Shown piece after piece: positions 31,768 through 40,727 of a stretch of 64,000 bases of DNA. The notes under the pieces are model-generated. The model ran no database searches, was not told where the DNA came from, and saw only the letters and a program-made list of their open reading frames with translations. Position numbers and translations under genes: made by a program. Each line of letters opens with the position of its first letter. Position 1 is the first letter of the stretch. This DNA comes from Proteobacteria bacterium 005FR1 (lineage in GTDB: Bacteria > Pseudomonadota > Gammaproteobacteria > Pseudomonadales > Cellvibrionaceae): the NCBI GenBank assembly GCA_026192395.1, contig WACF01000001.1, forward strand, positions 924,977 to 988,976, given 5' to 3'.

Positions 31768-32628
31768 TCAGCTGATCTGTTTGATGAGCTTGGTCAGCAC
31801 CGAACCCGGGCCAACCTCTTCGAAGTCCACCTCACCGAGAGATTTCAGATAACGAATGCTCTCGGTCCAGTGTACAGAAGCGGCGATTTGTCTGACCAGC
31901 GATTCGCGGATTACCTGATTGGGATTCTCCGTCGGGTAAGGCTTGCCCGTGACATTCGCAACGACCGGCGTTTGCAGGGAATTGAAGGTAAAATCCGTCA
32001 GAAATTCACCGAACTGATTCGCCGCTCCTTCCATGTAGCGGGAGTGGAAAGCTGCACTCACGGGAAGAATCTTGTAAAGCTTCGCACCGGCGGCTTTGAA
32101 TAGCGCCTGCCCCTCTTCCAACTCGTACAGAGGGCCGGAAATAACCGTCTGCGCCGGAGAATTGTAGTTGGCCACGTCGATGCCGGAAAGAACGGCATTG
32201 TCGTGCAGCACCTTGTTGATTTCGTCGGCACTCAGACCGATTACCGCGGCCATACCCCCGTCCTTCGCCTGCGCCATCAACTCACCGCGCTTCTGCACCA
32301 TCTTCAATCCGGTGACGAAATCAAAGGCGCCGCCCGCCAGCAGCGCGTTGTACTCGCCAAGACTGTGGCCCGCCAGATAATCGGGGGTCACCCCTTCGGC
32401 GCGGCGCTTGAAGTAGTGAAGCGCGTTAACCACATAGAGCGCCGGCTGGGTGTATTGGGTAAGACTCAACTGGTCATCAGGATCGTTGACGCACAGTTCG
32501 CGAATGGAATAGCCGAGCAGCTCGTCGATTTCCTCTTCGACCTTATGGAATTCCGGAACCTGGTCGAAGAGCTCGGCGCCCATGCCTTTACTCTGCGATC
32601 CCTGGCCGGGAAAAACAAATACGCGCAT
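31768..32628 (-). CDS. Stand-alone ACP S-malonyltransferase, trans-AT type
   Basis: 286 residues. Active-site S89 is in AGHSLGEYNALL, H195 in SAAFHSRYM, R114 in QKRGELM, and the oxyanion-hole GQGSQ at 9-13. It loads malonyl groups from CoA onto an acyl carrier protein. The N-terminal half (ELLGYSIRELCVNDPDD then TQYTQPALYVVNAL) looks more like discrete trans-acyltransferases of polyketide systems than like housekeeping FabD of fatty-acid operons. No ACP, ketosynthase or FabH/G/F gene is nearby. It follows glcB by 86 bases across a hairpin. Confidence 0.85.
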   Translation of the reverse strand: MRVFVFPGQGSQSKGMGAELFDQVPEFHKVEEEIDELLGYSIRELCVNDPDDQLSLTQYTQPALYVVNALHYFKRRAEGVTPDYLAGHSLGEYNALLAGGAFDFVTGLKMVQKRGELMAQAKDGGMAAVIGLSADEINKVLHDNAVLSGIDVANYNSPAQTVISGPLYELEEGQALFKAAGAKLYKILPVSAAFHSRYMEGAANQFGEFLTDFTFNSLQTPVVANVTGKPYPTENPNQVIRESLVRQIAASVHWTESIRYLKSLGEVDFEEVGPGSVLTKLIKQIS

Positions 32629-32670
32629 CCTAATCTCCCAAGAGTATTCTGGCGTTTAGAAAAGAAGGCG

Positions 32671-32699
32671 GGCATGCCACACTGGAGGCATGGCATGCC
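32671..32699 (-). terminator. Hairpin after glcB
   Basis: GGCATGCCA (32671-32679) and TGGCATGCC (32691-32699) pair perfectly around 11 bases. On the minus strand the stem is followed within a few bases by CTTCTTTTCT, a moderately U-rich tail. It lies between glcB and the malonyltransferase, so the two may be separate transcripts. Confidence 0.6.
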
Positions 32700-32714
32700 G
32701 TGAGTTACGACCGA

Positions 32715-34895
32715 TTAGCAGCGAGCTTGTTGTTTTGCTTCCAAACGGCGTGCGTGCAGACGGGGCTCAGTATAGCCGTTCGGCTGCTTGGTACCATCGA
32801 AGACCAGATCACAGGCCGCCTGAAACGCGACGCTGTTATCAAAGTCCGGCGCCATGGGCTGGTAAGACGGATCACCAGCGTTCTGCTTGTCCACCACCTC
32901 GGCCATACGCTCCAGAGTCTTGCGAACCTGTTCGGCCGAGACGACACCGTGATGCAGCCAGTTGGCAATGTGCTGACTGGAAATGCGCAACGTGGCGCGG
33001 TCTTCCATCAGGCCGACGTTGTTGATGTCCGGCACCTTTGAACAACCGACACCCTGATCGATCCAGCGCACCACGTAGCCGAGAATGCCCTGAGCGTTGT
33101 TGTCCAGCTCTCGCTGAATCAGTTCCGCGGACAGACGCGAGGGATCGTCCAGCAGCGGAATGGTAAGGATGTCGTCGACGCTGGCGGGCGCGCGGCCCTT
33201 GATCTCTTCCTGACGGGCGAAAACATCCACCTGGTGGTAGTGAATCGCATGCAGTACTGCCGCAGTGGGTGATGGAACCCAGGCAGTGTTGGCGCCGGAC
33301 TTGGGATGACCAATCTTCTCTTCCATCATTTTGGCCATCATATCGGGCATCGCCCACATGCCCTTGCCGATCTGCGCCTTGCCCTGCAGGCCACAGGCAA
33401 GGCCGACGTCCACATTGTTGTTTTCGTAAGCCTTGATCCAGGCACTGCCCTTCATTTCCGCTTTCGGAATCATTGGGCCCGCTTCCATGCTGGTATGAAT
33501 CTCGTCACCGGTGCGATCCAGGAAGCCGGTGTTGATGAAGACCACCCGCTCTTTGGCCGCGCGGATGCACTCCTTCAGATTGATGGTGGTGCGTCGCTCC
33601 TCGTCCATGATGCCCACCTTGATGGTGTTGGCCGGGAGGTCCAGCGCTTGCTCGACGCGAGAGAACAGCTTGCAGGCGAAGGTGACTTCTTCAGGGCCGT
33701 GCATTTTCGGCTTCACGATGTAGATGTTGCCCTTGCGCGAGTTGCTCAGCTTGTTGGTCTTCTTCGCGTCGAGAATGCCGATGGTGCTGGTGATCATCGC
33801 ATCCATGATGCCTTCATAAACCTCATCGCCGTTCTTGTCGACGATGGCGGCATTGCGCATCAGGTGACCGACGTTGCGCACGAACAGCAGACTGCGGCCA
33901 TGTAGAGTCAGCTTACTACCATCGGGGGCGGTGAATTCGCGGTCCGCGTTCAGGCGACGCGTCATCATCTGGCCGCCCTTGTTGAAGCTCTCTTCGAGAT
34001 CGCCATTCACAAGGCCGAGCCAGTTACGGTAAACCTCCACCTTGTCTTCGGCATCGACTGCGGCGACCGAATCTTCGCAGTCCTGAATGGTGGTGACTGC
34101 CGCTTCCAAAACCACGTCTTTTACTCCGGCCTCATCGGTCTGGCCGATAGGGGAATTGGGGTCGATCTGAATTTCGATGTGCAGCCCATTGTTTTTCAGC
34201 AGCACGGATTCCGGGGAGGATTCGCTCCCCAGGTAGCCCATATACTTTTCCGGCTGCGCCAAACCGACTTTCTGATCATTGGCCAGCTTCACCTGCACCT
34301 TGCCACCTTCGATCAGATACTGACGGGCATCGCTGTGACTGCCGCTCTCGAGAGGCACGGCTTGATCGAGGAAGTTACGGGCAAAGGCGATGACCTTGTT
34401 TCCGCGGACCGGGTTGTAGCCGCCGGCACGGGTCGCGCCATCCTCCTCGGAAATGACGTCAGTGCCGTAGAGCGCGTCGTAAAGACTGCCCCAGCGGGCG
34501 TTGGATGCGTTCAGCGCAAAACGGGCATTCTTGACCGGCACCACCAATTGCGGACCGGCCTGCTCGGCAATTTCGCTGTCGACGTTTTCGGTGGTGATCT
34601 GGAAGTCATCGCCTTCCGGGATCAGATAGCCGAGCTCAAGGAGGAAGTTCTTGTAAGCCTCGTGATCGAAACTACCGGCGCGATTGGCAACGTGCCAGGA
34701 ATCGATTTTGGCCTGGATCTCGTCGCGCTTTTTCAGCAATGCGGTGTTTTCCGGTGAGAGATCGTTGACGATCGCTTCAAATTTGCTCCAGAAGTCATCC
34801 GCTCTCAGGCCGACCTTCGGCAGGACTTCCTTGTTGACGAATTCAGCCAGCTGCGACGCAACCTGCAAGCCACCAATTTGTACGCGATCTGTCAT
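32715..34895 (-). CDS. glcB: Malate synthase G
   Basis: 726 residues, the monomeric G-type. It condenses glyoxylate with acetyl-CoA. Conserved regions include [20 protein letters not shown] near 270, with the acidic magnesium-binding residues, [14 protein letters not shown] near 340, and [16 protein letters not shown] near 430. It completes the glyoxylate shunt with isocitrate lyase at 36.3-37.9 kb. The 225-base gap to lysR must hold its promoter. Confidence 0.96.
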   Translation of the reverse strand: MTDRVQIGGLQVASQLAEFVNKEVLPKVGLRADDFWSKFEAIVNDLSPENTALLKKRDEIQAKIDSWHVANRAGSFDHEAYKNFLLELGYLIPEGDDFQITTENVDSEIAEQAGPQLVVPVKNARFALNASNARWGSLYDALYGTDVISEEDGATRAGGYNPVRGNKVIAFARNFLDQAVPLESGSHSDARQYLIEGGKVQVKLANDQKVGLAQPEKYMGYLGSESSPESVLLKNNGLHIEIQIDPNSPIGQTDEAGVKDVVLEAAVTTIQDCEDSVAAVDAEDKVEVYRNWLGLVNGDLEESFNKGGQMMTRRLNADREFTAPDGSKLTLHGRSLLFVRNVGHLMRNAAIVDKNGDEVYEGIMDAMITSTIGILDAKKTNKLSNSRKGNIYIVKPKMHGPEEVTFACKLFSRVEQALDLPANTIKVGIMDEERRTTINLKECIRAAKERVVFINTGFLDRTGDEIHTSMEAGPMIPKAEMKGSAWIKAYENNNVDVGLACGLQGKAQIGKGMWAMPDMMAKMMEEKIGHPKSGANTAWVPSPTAAVLHAIHYHQVDVFARQEEIKGRAPASVDDILTIPLLDDPSRLSAELIQRELDNNAQGILGYVVRWIDQGVGCSKVPDINNVGLMEDRATLRISSQHIANWLHHGVVSAEQVRKTLERMAEVVDKQNAGDPSYQPMAPDFDNSVAFQAACDLVFDGTKQPNGYTEPRLHARRLEAKQQARC

Positions 34896-35097
34896 AACGA
34901 GTTACCCCTGCATGCCTTCGTTCATACGATCAACTTAAACCCGAACGGTGGGTCCTGCTGATCTTTGTTGCTGGAGTGGGCGCAAAGCAGAGCCGCTCGA
35001 CCCACGGACGATTTTGGGTCGGGAATACTATCGGAGCGTGGACTATTTCTCCAGCTACTGGACTTAATGACCGCTATCAGCCGGATGAATTCTGAAA

Positions 35098-35115
35098 CCG
35101 GGCTGTGAGGCCCGG
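35098..35115 (-). terminator. Weak hairpin after the LysR gene
   Basis: CCGGGC and GCCCGG pair around TGTGAG six bases after the LysR stop on the minus strand, followed by TTTCAG. A short stem and short U run make this a weak candidate. Confidence 0.4.
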
Positions 35116-35120
35116 GAGAT

Positions 35121-36056
35121 CTAGATGCTCTTCGCTACCCGGGTGATCAAGCGCCGCATCCATTGATGCGCCGGGTTGTGCTGCAACAGCGGACTCCAGG
35201 CCATCTTCAGCTCGAAGGGAGGGATATCGAAGGGTGGCGGCCGCACCACCACGCGGGGGTTGTATCGCTGCAACTCGGCCGCTTTGGCCGGAATAGTGAC
35301 TATAAGGTCTTTCTGTTCCGCCAGCAGCATTGCGGCCTGGTAATGGCGGGTGAACACTGAAATCTGCCGCTTGCGGCCCTGCTTGCGCAAAGCCTCGTCC
35401 ACCCAGCCGAGGCGCTGCTCGTCTTTGGGATTGATGCCGACCCCTACCCCCATGCCAGTCTTGCTAACCCAGACGTGGTGAGCACCAAGGTAGGCCTCGA
35501 GATCGAAGTTCTCCAGAATCGGGTTATCCACGCTCATCAGGCAGGCGTACTGATCTTCCCAGACCGTGTTCTGGTGAAAGGACTGGGGCATGGTGTCGAA
35601 GCGGTTGATCACCATATCCACTCGGCCCTGCTCCACATCCAGAAAGCTCACATCGCTGGGGGTCAGAATGTCCAGACACACTCCAGGGGCTGTTTCGCGC
35701 AATTCCCGCAGCAGGGGCGGAATCAATGTGGATTCGGTGTAATCACTCGCCATGATCCGGAATACCCGCTCGCCCGAGCCCGGCTCGAACGCGGACTTGG
35801 GCTGAACCGCCTTCTCTATATCTACCAGCACGTCGCGCACCATCGGCGCCAGTTCGGTGGCGCGCTCGGTCGGAGTCATGCCTTCACTGGTGCGCACCAA
35901 CAGCGGATCATCGAAAAGTTGCCGGAGTCGTCGCAAGCCATTGCTCATGGCCGGCTGGCTGATGCCCAACTGGTTAGCCGCCTTGGTGACGTTGCGCTCG
36001 CGAAGGAGCACGTCCAGGTAGACGAGGAGGTTCAGATCGATACGGTTTATGTTCAT
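35121..36056 (-). CDS. LysR-family transcriptional regulator next to isocitrate lyase
   Basis: 311 residues. The winged-helix N-terminus is classical: NLLVYLDVLLRERNVTKAAN then QPAMSNGLRRLRQLFDDPLL. The C-terminal region is a periplasmic-binding-protein-like effector domain. It is transcribed divergently from aceA with 212 bases between them, and a T-N11-A palindrome lies in that gap. It is therefore a good candidate regulator of the glyoxylate shunt (aceA and perhaps glcB), though the effector is not known. Confidence 0.9.
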   Translation of the reverse strand: MNINRIDLNLLVYLDVLLRERNVTKAANQLGISQPAMSNGLRRLRQLFDDPLLVRTSEGMTPTERATELAPMVRDVLVDIEKAVQPKSAFEPGSGERVFRIMASDYTESTLIPPLLRELRETAPGVCLDILTPSDVSFLDVEQGRVDMVINRFDTMPQSFHQNTVWEDQYACLMSVDNPILENFDLEAYLGAHHVWVSKTGMGVGVGINPKDEQRLGWVDEALRKQGRKRQISVFTRHYQAAMLLAEQKDLIVTIPAKAAELQRYNPRVVVRPPPFDIPPFELKMAWSPLLQHNPAHQWMRRLITRVAKSI

Positions 36057-36135
36057 TTAATAGTCGAGCTGGAGGGCAAAAGTCGAATGGTTTTTGTCTA
36101 TATGTGGATCGTGAACAAAACACCGTTTCAATTCA

Positions 36136-36152
36136 CTTCGGTAATACCGAAG
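36136..36152. promoter_or_regulatory. LysR-type operator candidate in the lysR-aceA gap
   Basis: CTTCGGTAATACCGAAG is a perfect 7-3-7 palindrome containing a T-N11-A core (36138-36150), the classic LysR recognition form. It lies about 80 bases upstream of the lysR ATG and 117 bases upstream of the aceA ATG. Confidence 0.6.
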
Positions 36153-36268
36153 ATAAAAACTATAAATTAGCTAAATCTTCGCACAGTTTATAGACTCCCT
36201 CAACACTAAATTCGAACCCCCAATTCTTAGCTTTGAACCCCAACCTCAACGCGTTAAAGGACCAAGCA

Positions 36269-37861
36269 ATGTCAGAGTATTTGAAAGATATCGACGCGCT
36301 TAGCACCCTGGTACAGGCCAACAAGACCTGGGCCGAGATCAACCCGGAATACGCTGCCCGCATGCGCGCGCAGAACAAGTTCAAGACCGGTCTCGATATC
36401 GCCCGCTACACCGCCAAGATCATGCGTCAGGACATGGCTGAGTACGACAAGGACACCAGCCAGTACACCCAGTCTCTGGGCTGCTGGCACGGCTTCATCG
36501 GACAGCAGAAGCTGCTGGCGATCAAGAAGCATCACGGCACGACCAACAAGCGCTACCTCTACCTGTCCGGCTGGATGGTTGCTGCACTGCGCTCCGAGTT
36601 CGGTCCGCTGCCCGACCAGTCCATGCATGAGAAGACTTCCGTTGCCGCGCTGATCGAAGAGCTTTACACCTTCCTGCGTCAGGCTGATGCCCGTGAGCTG
36701 GGTCACCTCTACCACGACCTGGACGCTGCGCGCGAAGCTGGCGACAAGGCCAAGGAAGAAGAGATCCTCAACAAGATCGATAACTACCAGACTCACGTAG
36801 TACCGATCATCGCCGACATCGACGCTGGTTTCGGTAACGAAGAAGCGACCTACCTGCTGGCCAAGAAAATGATCGAAGCCGGTGCTTGCTGTATCCAGAT
36901 CGAAAACCAGGTTTCCGACGAGAAGCAGTGTGGTCACCAGGACGGTAAAGTAACCGTTCCCCACGCCGACTTCCTGGCCAAGATTCGCGCTGTTCGCTAC
37001 GCCTTCCTCGAGCTTGGCGTTGAAGACGGTGTGATCGTTGCCCGTACCGACTCCCTGGGCGCTGGCCTGACCAAGCAGATCGCTGTCACCAACGAGCCGG
37101 GCGACCTGGGCGACCAGTACAATAGCTTCCTCGACGGCGACTACGTCGAAAGCGCAGCTGACATCGACAACGGCGACGTGGTTGTGAAGGCCAACGGCAA
37201 ACTGCTCAAGCCGAAGCGCCTGGCCAGCGGCCTGTTCCAGTTCCGTCCCGGTTCTGGCGAAGACCGTGTTGTTCTCGATTGCATCACTTCGCTGCAGCAC
37301 GGCGCCGACCTGCTGTGGATCGAAACCGAGAAGCCCCACGTCGGTCAGATCGCCGGCATGGTTAACCGCATCCGCGAAGTTGTGCCGAACGCGAAGCTGG
37401 TTTACAACAACTCACCGTCCTTCAACTGGACTCTGAACTTCCGTCAGCAGGTATTCGATGCGTGGGAGAAGGAAGGCAAGGACGTGTCCGCTTACGACCG
37501 CGCCAAGCTGATGGACGCCAAGTACGACGATTCCGAGCTGTCCAAAGTGGCGGACGAGAAGATCCAGAGCTTCCAGGCGGACGCTGCTCGCGAAGCGGGT
37601 ATCTTCCACCACCTGATTACTCTGCCGACCTACCACACTGCCGCGCTGTCTACTGACAACCTGGCTAAAGGTTACTTCGGTGAAGAAGGCATGCTGGCTT
37701 ACGTCGCTGGCGTACAGCGCAAGGAAATCCGTCAGGGTCTGGCTTGCGTGAAGCACCAGGACATGGCTGGTTCCAACATGGGCGACGATCACAAAGAGTA
37801 CTTCTCTGGTGACGCGGCGCTGAAGGCCTCTGGTAAAGACAACACCATGAACCAGTTCTAA
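36269..37861 (+). CDS. aceA: Isocitrate lyase (long form)
   Basis: 530 residues from the ATG at 36269, preceded by AAAGGA; an in-frame ATG 36 bases upstream lacks one. It splits isocitrate into glyoxylate and succinate, bypassing the TCA decarboxylations. The catalytic loop reads DEKQCGHQDGKVT, the KxCGH form of the longer Pseudomonas-like isocitrate lyases rather than KKCGH. IADIDAGFGN and NNSPSFNW are conserved. Codon use is strongly biased (CTG, GGT, GTT, AAG), unlike its neighbours, suggesting high expression. A strong terminator follows. Confidence 0.97.
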   Translation: MSEYLKDIDALSTLVQANKTWAEINPEYAARMRAQNKFKTGLDIARYTAKIMRQDMAEYDKDTSQYTQSLGCWHGFIGQQKLLAIKKHHGTTNKRYLYLSGWMVAALRSEFGPLPDQSMHEKTSVAALIEELYTFLRQADARELGHLYHDLDAAREAGDKAKEEEILNKIDNYQTHVVPIIADIDAGFGNEEATYLLAKKMIEAGACCIQIENQVSDEKQCGHQDGKVTVPHADFLAKIRAVRYAFLELGVEDGVIVARTDSLGAGLTKQIAVTNEPGDLGDQYNSFLDGDYVESAADIDNGDVVVKANGKLLKPKRLASGLFQFRPGSGEDRVVLDCITSLQHGADLLWIETEKPHVGQIAGMVNRIREVVPNAKLVYNNSPSFNWTLNFRQQVFDAWEKEGKDVSAYDRAKLMDAKYDDSELSKVADEKIQSFQADAAREAGIFHHLITLPTYHTAALSTDNLAKGYFGEEGMLAYVAGVQRKEIRQGLACVKHQDMAGSNMGDDHKEYFSGDAALKASGKDNTMNQF

Positions 37862-37880
37862 AACTGGATCAGGTGTCGCA

Positions 37881-37911
37881 AAAAGGGCAGCCAATCGGCT
37901 GCCCTTTTTTT
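37881..37911 (+). terminator. aceA intrinsic terminator
   Basis: AAAAGGGCAGCC and GGCTGCCCTTTT pair around AATC, followed by a run of nine Ts, 20 bases after the aceA stop. Confidence 0.95.
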
Positions 37912-37932
37912 TTGCCTTCTTCGAGTCCGCAG

Positions 37933-38463
37933 CTACTTCGCTGCGAGAGCGGCCTCGACCCGCTCACCCACCACAATGGCGGCCGGATAGAGTACAACTT
38001 CCTCATGCTGCGCATGTAGCGCAAGCCGGCGACCGAAGTCCGCCACCTGGGATTTTCCCTCCGCCTCGGCTGCGCTGATCAGCTGCTCTACTGCCTTGTG
38101 TATGGCCCTGTGCTCCTCCATGAACCTGGGCAGTTTCTGCTGCACTTCTCTGGACATTGCTACTGCTGGCCGCATCTGTTCGGTGACGCGCCCTTTCGCA
38201 AGCGGCTCAAGCAAGCCCAGCAGGGGCATCACCAGGCGGTTCTCTTCCTCGAAGTGTCCCGACAGAGCTTGCTGCACCTGGCTAGCCGCGTCTCCGGTCC
38301 GCCCGCCCGCTTTCATGGCTTCAGCCAGATCCTGATGCAAGTGCTCGTGCTCGATCCTGATCGGCTCAGGAATGCGAATTGGCGACTCTTGCGCATTGGC
38401 GGGCAGGCCGAAGCCGACAGTCAGCGAAAGCGCCAACAAGGCGCCAGGGATCAACCTAGACAT
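37933..38463 (-). CDS. Exported hemerythrin-like (HHE) protein
   Basis: 176 residues from the ATG at 38463, with AGAGGAGGAG upstream. A signal peptide (1-24, ending PANAQ) indicates export to the periplasm, uncommon for hemerythrins. The helical bundle carries candidate iron ligands: H39 (IRIEHEHLH), H70 and E74 (GHFEEEN), H118 and H122 (EEHRAIH) and H150/E154 (HAQHEE). The exact ligand set cannot be assigned. Hemerythrins bind oxygen or NO at a di-iron centre. It is convergent with aceA. Confidence 0.8.
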   Translation of the reverse strand: MSRLIPGALLALSLTVGFGLPANAQESPIRIPEPIRIEHEHLHQDLAEAMKAGGRTGDAASQVQQALSGHFEEENRLVMPLLGLLEPLAKGRVTEQMRPAVAMSREVQQKLPRFMEEHRAIHKAVEQLISAAEAEGKSQVADFGRRLALHAQHEEVVLYPAAIVVGERVEAALAAK

Positions 38464-38496
38464 AGCTCCTCCTCTGAACGATTTATCCATGAGCCT

Positions 38497-38537
38497 TAAC
38501 TACAACTTACAACTACAACAACAGCTACAACTACAAG
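38497..38537. repeat. Degenerate TACAAC hexamer tract
   Basis: About seven imperfect repeats related to TACAAC/CTACAA fill this 41-base stretch upstream of the DUF1264 gene. It is strongly strand-asymmetric (A and C on the plus strand). Confidence 0.6.
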
Positions 38538-38632
38538 CTGGAAACAGCCAGCAATTAGCAGACCTGTTCCGCGACCGTCGTGATCATCGGCTCAATGGTT
38601 GCACCCTTCGAGAAAGGCCGGAGGAACGCACT

Positions 38633-39361
38633 ATGAGCAAGGACCGCAAGATCGGGATCAATCCCGCAGGTGAGGGCAAGCCCTGGAAGGCAAGTTTGCT
38701 GGAGAGTGGAGCGGATTTTCTGCAGAGCAATGCGCCGGTTCAGCAGTTCGACATCTACATGGCCGGTTTTCATTGCGCGAGGCACGATCCGGACATGCAG
38801 ATGGAAGCGCACCATTACTGCCATCAGGTCAACGGTGAGTTTCTGCAGTGCATCCTCTTCGACGGGAATACCCGCGACGCCAACCTGATCGGCATCGAGT
38901 ACATCATTTCCGAGCGGCTCTTTGCATCGCTCCCTGCAGAGGAACAGTCCCGCTGGCACCCGCACAACTACGAAGTTTTTTCCGGCGAACTCGTGGCGCC
39001 CGGGCTTCCCCGTTCGGCGGAGAAAGCCATGCTGAGCTTCCTCGTCAACAGCTATGGCAAGACCTGGCATACCTGGAAAACCTGCGAGCACAACGACCCG
39101 AGTCGCGGAAACTCACTGCCCCTCGGCGAACCACAGCTGATGTGGTCCTTCAACCGCTTCGGAGAGTTGGACGAGGCCATGAAGAAGGGTCGCAACCAGG
39201 CATTGGGAGTCAACGAAGACAAAAAGCGCAAGGAGCGGGAAAGCCTGGCTGACGATGCGCACCCGCAACGAGGCGTAGATACCCTTAAGCACGCCTTCCC
39301 TGGCGCAGACGGCCGGCCGGGAGGCGTGGCCGACCTCGACGATGGAGAGCAAACGGACTAG
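38633..39361 (+). CDS. DUF1264 (oil-body-associated-like) protein
   Basis: 242 residues from the ATG at 38633, with CCGGAGGAA upstream. The core resembles DUF1264: AHHYCHQVNGEFLQCILFD, then LIGIEYIISERLFASLPAEE and HPHNYEVFSGELVAPGLP. Plant members associate with oil bodies; bacterial members are uncharacterised. His and Cys clustering around residues 52-60 could bind metal, but this is not established. No signal peptide. The C-terminal 40 residues are polar and low in complexity. It is divergent from the hemerythrin gene. Confidence 0.85.
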   Translation: MSKDRKIGINPAGEGKPWKASLLESGADFLQSNAPVQQFDIYMAGFHCARHDPDMQMEAHHYCHQVNGEFLQCILFDGNTRDANLIGIEYIISERLFASLPAEEQSRWHPHNYEVFSGELVAPGLPRSAEKAMLSFLVNSYGKTWHTWKTCEHNDPSRGNSLPLGEPQLMWSFNRFGELDEAMKKGRNQALGVNEDKKRKERESLADDAHPQRGVDTLKHAFPGADGRPGGVADLDDGEQTD

Positions 39362-39373
39362 CCCGGTTTCTAC

Positions 39374-39922
39374 CTAGTTGTTAAGCAGCGCATTGATTTC
39401 CTTCTCCAGCTCACTGTCGAGCGGCGTCACCCGGGAACCGAAGTGCTTCACGGTTCCAAAGTCGGCAGAGACCAGATATTTGTTGAAATTCCAGCTTGGT
39501 TCCTGGCCGGTCTTCGCGATCAGCGTCTGAAAAAAGGGATTGGCGCCTTGGCCTTTCACTGAACTGGTGGCCACCATGGGGAAGGTCACACCGAAATTGA
39601 GGTAGCAAACCGAGGCGGTCTTTTCCTCGTCCGCATGCTCCTGGTTGAAATCGTCGGATGGAAAACCGACGATGGCGAAGCCCTTGTCCTTGTACTTCTG
39701 GTAAAGCGCCTCCAGTCCCTCGAACTGGGGCGTAAAGCCGCACTGGCTCGCGGTATTCACCACCAGCAGCGTCTTGCCCTTGAAGGCTTCACAAAAATCG
39801 ACCCTCTCACTGGAATGCAGCTTGCGCGCTTCAAAGTCGAGGGCGTTGCCGCAATCCGCCTGGCTTGCCGCAGCCGTGGCACAAAGCACAAATGTTGTCA
39901 GAACGCGCGATAGGATGGTCAC
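39374..39922 (-). CDS. Exported glutathione peroxidase (Cys type)
   Basis: 182 residues from a GTG at 39922 with GGAGAAC upstream. A signal peptide (about 1-22) directs it to the periplasm. The thioredoxin fold carries peroxidatic C61 (NTASQCGFTPQ), Q94 (FNQE) and W144-N145 (WNFNKYL). The FPCNQF motif of most members is FPSDDF here, with Ser replacing that cysteine. C106 (SVCYLNF) may resolve the sulfenate, as in thioredoxin-dependent members. It reduces peroxides; the reductant is unknown. It is convergent with the DUF1264 gene. Confidence 0.88.
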   Translation of the reverse strand: MTILSRVLTTFVLCATAAASQADCGNALDFEARKLHSSERVDFCEAFKGKTLLVVNTASQCGFTPQFEGLEALYQKYKDKGFAIVGFPSDDFNQEHADEEKTASVCYLNFGVTFPMVATSSVKGQGANPFFQTLIAKTGQEPSWNFNKYLVSADFGTVKHFGSRVTPLDSELEKEINALLNN

Positions 39923-40149
39923 GTGGGTTCTCCGTACTTAGTTGTTGTTGCCGAACTCTGCCAGTCTGCGACCGGGGATTTCAAGCACTTGTCGGGCGCA
40001 TGTTTTACGTTGCCGGTCTGCGAGCGGATCACTGCCAGGCAAGGGAGCACCCGCCCGGGATTGAAGCGACAAACTTTCCCTTACGGCAGAGCCGGAGCCC
40101 TTTGGCAGCGGTCACATGTTTGATCAAAACCGGAAAAAAGGATGCGACC

Positions 40150-40704
40150 ATGTGGCAAAAGCTCATCATCACGGCCGATCCATTGCGACAGCAGGTGTGC
40201 AAGATCACCGGATTGCGGTTTGAACCGGGTATCACTCGCAATTTGCTGCCCTCCAAACCGCTCGCCACACTTGGCAATGTCGGCGCAGGATTACAGCAGT
40301 TCAACGGTCGCTGGGGGATTCGGCGGCCCGGCCAGGGTCTCGTGACCACGGTGGACATGAAAGGTGTGACGGCGAATAGAATCTTCAAGGAAGCCTTTCA
40401 AAACCGGCGCTGTGTGATTCCCTGCTCCGGCTGGGCCGAGCGCAGGGATGGCTATGGGGAGTTGCTGCACTTTACGCCTTCCAACGACGCCACTCTGCTG
40501 GTGGCTGGACTGTGGTTTGGCGATTCCGCCCATGCGAGCTTTATAGCCCTGACGAGAAAAGCGCCCGGCAAGAACCCCCGCCACCTGCCGATGCTGATCC
40601 AGCCAAAGCAGCTCAGGCAGTGGATCGATGCGCCTGCCGCACAGGCCGAAGGTCTTCTGCAATCCTCACCGGCGATTTCGGTGCAATCCAGACAGGCCGC
40701 CTGA
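40150..40704 (+). CDS. SRAP-like (YedK/HMCES-related) protein with Cys2 replaced by Trp
   Basis: 184 residues from an ATG preceded by AAAGGA at ideal spacing. The body aligns by eye with the SOS-response-associated peptidase fold: RWGIRRP at 54-60 (usually WGLIP), TANRIF at 74-79, RRCVIPCSGWAE at 86-97 and LPMLIQP at 146-152. In YedK and HMCES, Cys2 after the initiator Met crosslinks abasic DNA. Here the protein begins MWQK, so that nucleophile is absent, while N76 and E97 appear retained. A second divergent homolog lies at 60.6 kb. It is not associated with LexA boxes that I can see. Confidence 0.75.
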   Translation: MWQKLIITADPLRQQVCKITGLRFEPGITRNLLPSKPLATLGNVGAGLQQFNGRWGIRRPGQGLVTTVDMKGVTANRIFKEAFQNRRCVIPCSGWAERRDGYGELLHFTPSNDATLLVAGLWFGDSAHASFIALTRKAPGKNPRHLPMLIQPKQLRQWIDAPAAQAEGLLQSSPAISVQSRQAA

Positions 40705-40727
40705 CTGCTGTTGTTGCCTCAGCGGCT

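Noticed and set aside
36272-37339. 355-codon open frame antisense to isocitrate lyase
   Set aside because: Codon bias of the highly expressed sense gene removes stops from the opposite strand; the protein is low in complexity and has no ribosome site.
38497-38537. CRISPR array
   Set aside because: Repeats are six bases long and imperfect, with no spacers and no cas genes.
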